From NCBI GenBank assembly GCA_947631805.1, contig CANRNA010000079.1, positions 1 to 7,812 on the forward strand: 7,812 nt of DNA, given 5' to 3'. The translations under genes and the position numbers were made by a program. The notes below the pieces were generated by a model. It did no database searches and was not told where the DNA came from. It saw only the letters and a list, made by a program, of their open reading frames with translations. Origin of the DNA: an uncultured Oscillospiraceae bacterium. GTDB taxonomy: Bacteria; Bacillota; Clostridia; Oscillospirales; Oscillospiraceae. Numbering within the stretch: position 1 is the stretch's first letter; every line of letters starts with the position of its first letter. This document shows, piece after piece, positions 4,744-7,812 of the stretch.

Positions 4744-7082
4744 GCAGCTTGATCAAATACCGTGTGCATGAGGTGGCCAAAGATTTTGGCGTCCCCTCCA
4801 AGGTCATCGCGGAGATACTGACCCAATACGCCACGGCCCCCAAAAACCACATGCAGGTGCTGGAGGACGAGGAGCTGAGCATCATCTTTGAGTATATGAC
4901 CCAGCACAACCAGGTCCAGAGCATCGCCGAGGTATTTGCCGACGCCGCCCATCCGGCGGAGCAGCCCGCCCACAGCGACAAGGGGAAGGCCGCCGACGGG
5001 GAAAAGAAGGCCGCTCCCGCGTCCTCCGGTACTCCCGCCGCAGCCCAGCCTCAGCAGCCCCGGCAGCCCAAGCCGGATAAGCCCCACGTGCCCAAGCAGG
5101 TGCCCGAGAAGAAGGTGGTGGACACCAGGGGCACGGCCAACACCAACCTTTCCAAGTACGACGAGCGCTTCGACCGTATGGCCGGTGACAAGGCCGACAA
5201 GATGAAGCGCGGCAAGGAGAAGATAGGCAACCGGAACAAGCAGCGCCAGAACACCGCCGCCGCCAGCGCCAAGCGCCGTCAGGAGGAGCGGGACAAGATG
5301 CAGCGCCTCCAGTTCGAGATCGCCAAAAAGGCCCCCACCCGGGTGCAGATACCCGACGAGATATCCGTCCAGGAGCTGGCCGTGCGCATGAAAAAGAGCG
5401 GCGCCGAGGTGGTCCGCAAGCTGGTGAAAATGGGCGTCATGGCGAGCCTTCCCGACGTGATAGACTACGACACCGCCGCCCTGGTGGCCATGGAGTTCAA
5501 CTGCAAGGTGGAGCACGAAGTGGTGGTCACCGTGGAGGAGCGGCTCATAGACGACCACGTGGACACGGAGGAGGAGCTGATGCCCAGGGCCCCCGTGGTG
5601 GTGGTCATGGGCCACGTGGACCACGGCAAGACCTCTCTTCTGGACTATATACGCAACACGAAGGTGGCGGCCGGAGAGGCCGGAGGCATCACCCAGGCCA
5701 TCGGCGCCTACGTGGTGGAGATCGGCGGCAGCCCGGTCACCTTCCTGGACACCCCCGGCCACGAGGCCTTCACCTCCATGCGCGCCCGGGGCGCCATGGT
5801 GACGGACGTTGCCATATTGGTGGTGGCCGCCACGGAGGGCATCAAGCCCCAGACCGTGGAGTCCATCAACCACGCCAAGGCCGCCAACATCCCCATCGTG
5901 GTGGCCATCAACAAGATGGACCTGCCCGGCGCCAATCCCGACCGGGTGAAGCAGGAGCTGACCGAGTACGAACTGGTGCCCGAGGAGTGGGGCGGTGACA
6001 CCATCGTCTGTCCCATATCCGCCAAGACCGGCGCCGGTGTGGAGGACCTTCTGGAGATGCTGGCCCTGCAGACCGAGATGCTCGGCCTGCGGGCCAACCC
6101 GGACCGGGCCGCCAGCGGCACTGTCATCGAGGCACGGCTGGACAAGGGCCGGGGCCCCATCATGACCGTGCTGGTGCAAAACGGCACCCTGAAGCAGGGG
6201 GATGTTATCATCGCCGGTACGGCGGTGGGCCGGGTGCGGACCATGATAAACGACAAGGGCCAGCGGGTCACCGAGGCGGGCCCCTCCGTGCCGGTGGAGA
6301 TAGCCGGTATGAGCGAGGTGCCCAACGCCGGGGACGTGTTCAACGCCGTGGCCGACGAGCGCATGGCCCGGGAGCTGGTGGAGCAGCGCAAGGCCCAGGC
6401 CAAGATAGCCTCCGCCACCGCCCCCAAGAAGGTCTCCCTGGACGATCTGTTCGCCCGCATCCAGGAGGGCGAGATGAAGGACTTCAACATCATCGTCAAG
6501 GCGGATGTGAAGGGCAGCGCCGAGGCGGTGAAGGCCTCTCTGGAAAAGCTCTCCAACGAAGAGGTGCGGGTGCGTGTCATCCACTGCGCCGTGGGCGCTA
6601 TCAACGAGTCGGACGTGATGCTCGCCTCCACCTCCAATGCGGTGATCGTTGGCTTCAACGTGCGGCCTGAGAACGCCGCCAGGGACAGCGCCACCCGCTC
6701 CGACGTGGATATCCGCCTGTACCGGGTCATTTACGACTGCATCAACGAGATAGAGGCGGCTATGAAGGGCATGCTGGCCCCCAAGTTCCAGGAGAAGATC
6801 ATCGGCCACGCGGAGGTCCGCCAGACCTACAAGGTGTCCAAGGTGGGCACCGTCTGCGGCTGCTACGTGCTGGACGGCAAGATCCAGCGCAGCTGCAAGG
6901 TCCGTGTGCTGCGGGACAACGTGGTGGTATACGAGGGCGATCTTGCCTCTCTGCGCCGGTTCAAGGACGACGTGCGGGAGGTGGCCGCCGGGTACGAGTG
7001 CGGCATGCAGGTGGATAAGTTCAACGACATCAAGGAGCAGGATGTCATCGAGTGCTTTGTGATGGAGCAGATCAATGCCTAG
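4740..7082 (+). CDS. infB: Translation initiation factor IF-2
   Basis: Complete, 780 residues (B. subtilis about 716). IF2 is the GTPase that brings initiator fMet-tRNA to the 30S subunit and promotes subunit joining. An IF2_N domain (1 to about 55: LIKYRVHEVAKDFGVPSKVI) is followed by a low-complexity Ala/Pro/Lys/Gln linker (about 68-200), a second IF2_N domain (about 203-258: VQIPDEISVQELAVRMKKSG), then the G domain: G1 GHVDHGKT (291-298), G2 threonine T318 in GGIT, G3 DTPGH (337-341), G4 NKMD (391-394), G5 SAK (427-429). Domains II, III and IV follow, ending in the fMet-tRNA-binding domain with CGCYVLDGKIQRSCKVRVLR and LRRFKDDVREVAAGYECG. The ATG at 4740 has AGGAGG (4727-4732) seven bases upstream; a longer upstream frame to 4479 is an out-of-frame reading of ylxQ. 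It overlaps ylxQ by 4 and rbfA by 8 bases. Confidence 0.98.
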   Translation: MSSLIKYRVHEVAKDFGVPSKVIAEILTQYATAPKNHMQVLEDEELSIIFEYMTQHNQVQSIAEVFADAAHPAEQPAHSDKGKAADGEKKAAPASSGTPAAAQPQQPRQPKPDKPHVPKQVPEKKVVDTRGTANTNLSKYDERFDRMAGDKADKMKRGKEKIGNRNKQRQNTAAASAKRRQEERDKMQRLQFEIAKKAPTRVQIPDEISVQELAVRMKKSGAEVVRKLVKMGVMASLPDVIDYDTAALVAMEFNCKVEHEVVVTVEERLIDDHVDTEEELMPRAPVVVVMGHVDHGKTSLLDYIRNTKVAAGEAGGITQAIGAYVVEIGGSPVTFLDTPGHEAFTSMRARGAMVTDVAILVVAATEGIKPQTVESINHAKAANIPIVVAINKMDLPGANPDRVKQELTEYELVPEEWGGDTIVCPISAKTGAGVEDLLEMLALQTEMLGLRANPDRAASGTVIEARLDKGRGPIMTVLVQNGTLKQGDVIIAGTAVGRVRTMINDKGQRVTEAGPSVPVEIAGMSEVPNAGDVFNAVADERMARELVEQRKAQAKIASATAPKKVSLDDLFARIQEGEMKDFNIIVKADVKGSAEAVKASLEKLSNEEVRVRVIHCAVGAINESDVMLASTSNAVIVGFNVRPENAARDSATRSDVDIRLYRVIYDCINEIEAAMKGMLAPKFQEKIIGHAEVRQTYKVSKVGTVCGCYVLDGKIQRSCKVRVLRDNVVVYEGDLASLRRFKDDVREVAAGYECGMQVDKFNDIKEQDVIECFVMEQINA

Positions 7083-7443
7083 CCACCATATAGACCGCAT
7101 CAACGACGATATCCGCCGGGTGCTGGCGGATAAGCTGCCCCAGGTGAAGGACCCACGGGTCCAGCAGGGGGCCATGCTCACCGTGACCCACACCGACACC
7201 ACGGCGGACCTGCGCCACTGCAAGGTGTATGTGAGCGTACTGGGCCAGTACGACCAGCGCCAGATGCTCCGGGGACTCCGGTCCGTGTCCGGATACCTGC
7301 GGCGGGAGCTGGGCCGGTCTCTGGACCTGCGCTACACCCCGGAGCTGACATTCCTGCTGGACGATTCCATCGCCCACGGGGCCTATATAAACCGCCTTAT
7401 CAACGATCTGGATATTCAACATGACGACGATGACCCTCAATGA
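7075..7443 (+). CDS. rbfA: 30S ribosome-binding factor RbfA
   Basis: Complete, 122 residues, the usual RbfA size. RbfA is a single KH-like domain protein that binds the 30S subunit near the 5' end of 16S rRNA and is needed for late maturation and cold growth. Family features: HIDRINDDIRRVLADKL (5-21), DPRV (26-29), the strand LRHCKVYVSVLG (46-57), and the second half GYLRRELGRSLDLRYTPEL (73-91) followed by FLLDDSIAHG (93-102). The tail QHDDDDPQ is acidic. The ATG at 7075 lies within the last codons of infB (8-base overlap) with GGAG (7064-7067) seven bases upstream, so it is probably translationally coupled to infB. Its 3' end overlaps the next gene. Confidence 0.95.
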   Translation: MPSHHIDRINDDIRRVLADKLPQVKDPRVQQGAMLTVTHTDTTADLRHCKVYVSVLGQYDQRQMLRGLRSVSGYLRRELGRSLDLRYTPELTFLLDDSIAHGAYINRLINDLDIQHDDDDPQ

Positions 7444-7812
7444 CTGCCTGCGCTATTTCAACGAGCACGACGGATATCTGCTTCTGACCCATATCCGCCC
7501 GGACGGCGACACACTTGGAAGTGCCGCCGCCCTTTGTCATATCCTCCGGCGGATGGGAAAGACCGCATGGCTGTACCCCAACCCCCAGGTGACGGAGACG
7601 TACGCCCCCTTTGTGGCCCCCTATATGGCCCCGGCGGGATACGCGCCCGCGCGCGTGGTGGCGGTGGACCTGGCAGCGGAAAATCTGTTCCCGGAGGGGT
7701 TCAGCCCCCGGCCTATAGAGCTGTGCATAGACCACCATCCCACCAACAGCGGCTACGCCCGCTATCTTCTCTGCCAGCCGGAAAAGGCCTCCTGCGGGGA
7801 GATCATCCTCCA
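7421..7812 (+). CDS. nrnA: DHH-family phosphoesterase, NrnA-like (nanoRNase/pAp phosphatase), partial
   Basis: The first 130 codons of a gene cut by the right edge. NrnA degrades 2-5 nt RNA and dephosphorylates 3'-phosphoadenosine 5'-phosphate, using two metal ions. The DHH-domain motifs are present in order: motif I THIRPDGDTLGS (23-34, with metal ligands H24, D28, D30), motif II aspartate D83 in AVDLA, and motif III IDHHPTN (103-109). The DHHA1 half lies beyond the window, so an NrnA versus another DHH phosphoesterase cannot be settled by domain content; position right after rbfA favours NrnA, as in many Clostridia. The start may be ATG 7421 or ATG 7430 (23- or 14-base overlap with rbfA); neither has a convincing Shine-Dalgarno sequence, suggesting coupling to rbfA translation. 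Confidence 0.85.
   Translation, partial: MTTMTLNDCLRYFNEHDGYLLLTHIRPDGDTLGSAAALCHILRRMGKTAWLYPNPQVTETYAPFVAPYMAPAGYAPARVVAVDLAAENLFPEGFSPRPIELCIDHHPTNSGYARYLLCQPEKASCGEIIL

Noticed and set aside
4605..7223. 872-codon open frame on the minus strand opposite infB
   Set aside because: It mirrors a certain gene (IF2 with all five GTPase motifs). GC-rich third positions remove stops on the opposite strand, and the product is a His/Gly/Leu/Val-rich sequence with no recognisable domain.

Overview
The window is a GC-rich stretch of bacterial chromosome, almost fully coding. An intact sporulation sigma factor (SigK), the Firmicutes gene order rimP-nusA-ylxR-ylxQ-infB-rbfA-nrnA, and classic sigma-A promoters with 17-bp spacers all point to a spore-forming lineage of Clostridia. 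High GC with GC-biased third codon positions suggests an Oscillospiraceae-like gut Clostridium (Flavonifractor, Oscillibacter or Intestinimonas type). That taxonomic placement is inference from gene content and composition, not from a database match.

Layout. (1) Bases 2-145 hold the last 47 codons of an OmpR-family response regulator, most like KdpE, reading rightward. (2) A 12-bp stem at 168-194 separates it from the convergent gdhA (222-1571, minus strand), a complete hexameric-type NADP glutamate dehydrogenase with a near-consensus promoter at 1601-1629. (3) A 182-base divergent intergenic region leads to sigK (1754-2440, plus strand). (4) A 189-base AT-rich region holds a strong extended -10 promoter (2510-2538) and, about 20 bases past the expected transcript start, an intrinsic terminator (2565-2592). 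(5) Then follows the tightly packed translation/transcription operon: rimP, nusA, ylxR (rnpM), ylxQ, infB, rbfA and the first 130 codons of an NrnA-type DHH phosphoesterase that runs off the right edge.

The operon genes act together in ribosome maturation (RimP, RbfA), translation initiation (IF2), elongation/termination of transcription (NusA) and RNA handling (RnpM, the L7Ae-family YlxQ, and the nanoRNase NrnA). Gene junctions are 15 bases, 4 bases, then overlaps of 8, 4, 8 and 14-23 bases, so translational coupling is likely. No stretch longer than 300 bases lacks a gene; the longest gaps are 1572-1753 and 2441-2629.

I see no mobile element, CRISPR array, tRNA/rRNA or evident undescribed system. 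The points most worth a second look are the terminator right behind the operon promoter (with a 13-codon reading frame running through it), the placement of sigK directly upstream without its own terminator, the pro-sequence-like SigK N terminus, and a context-dependent choice of the Ile codon ATA over ATC.
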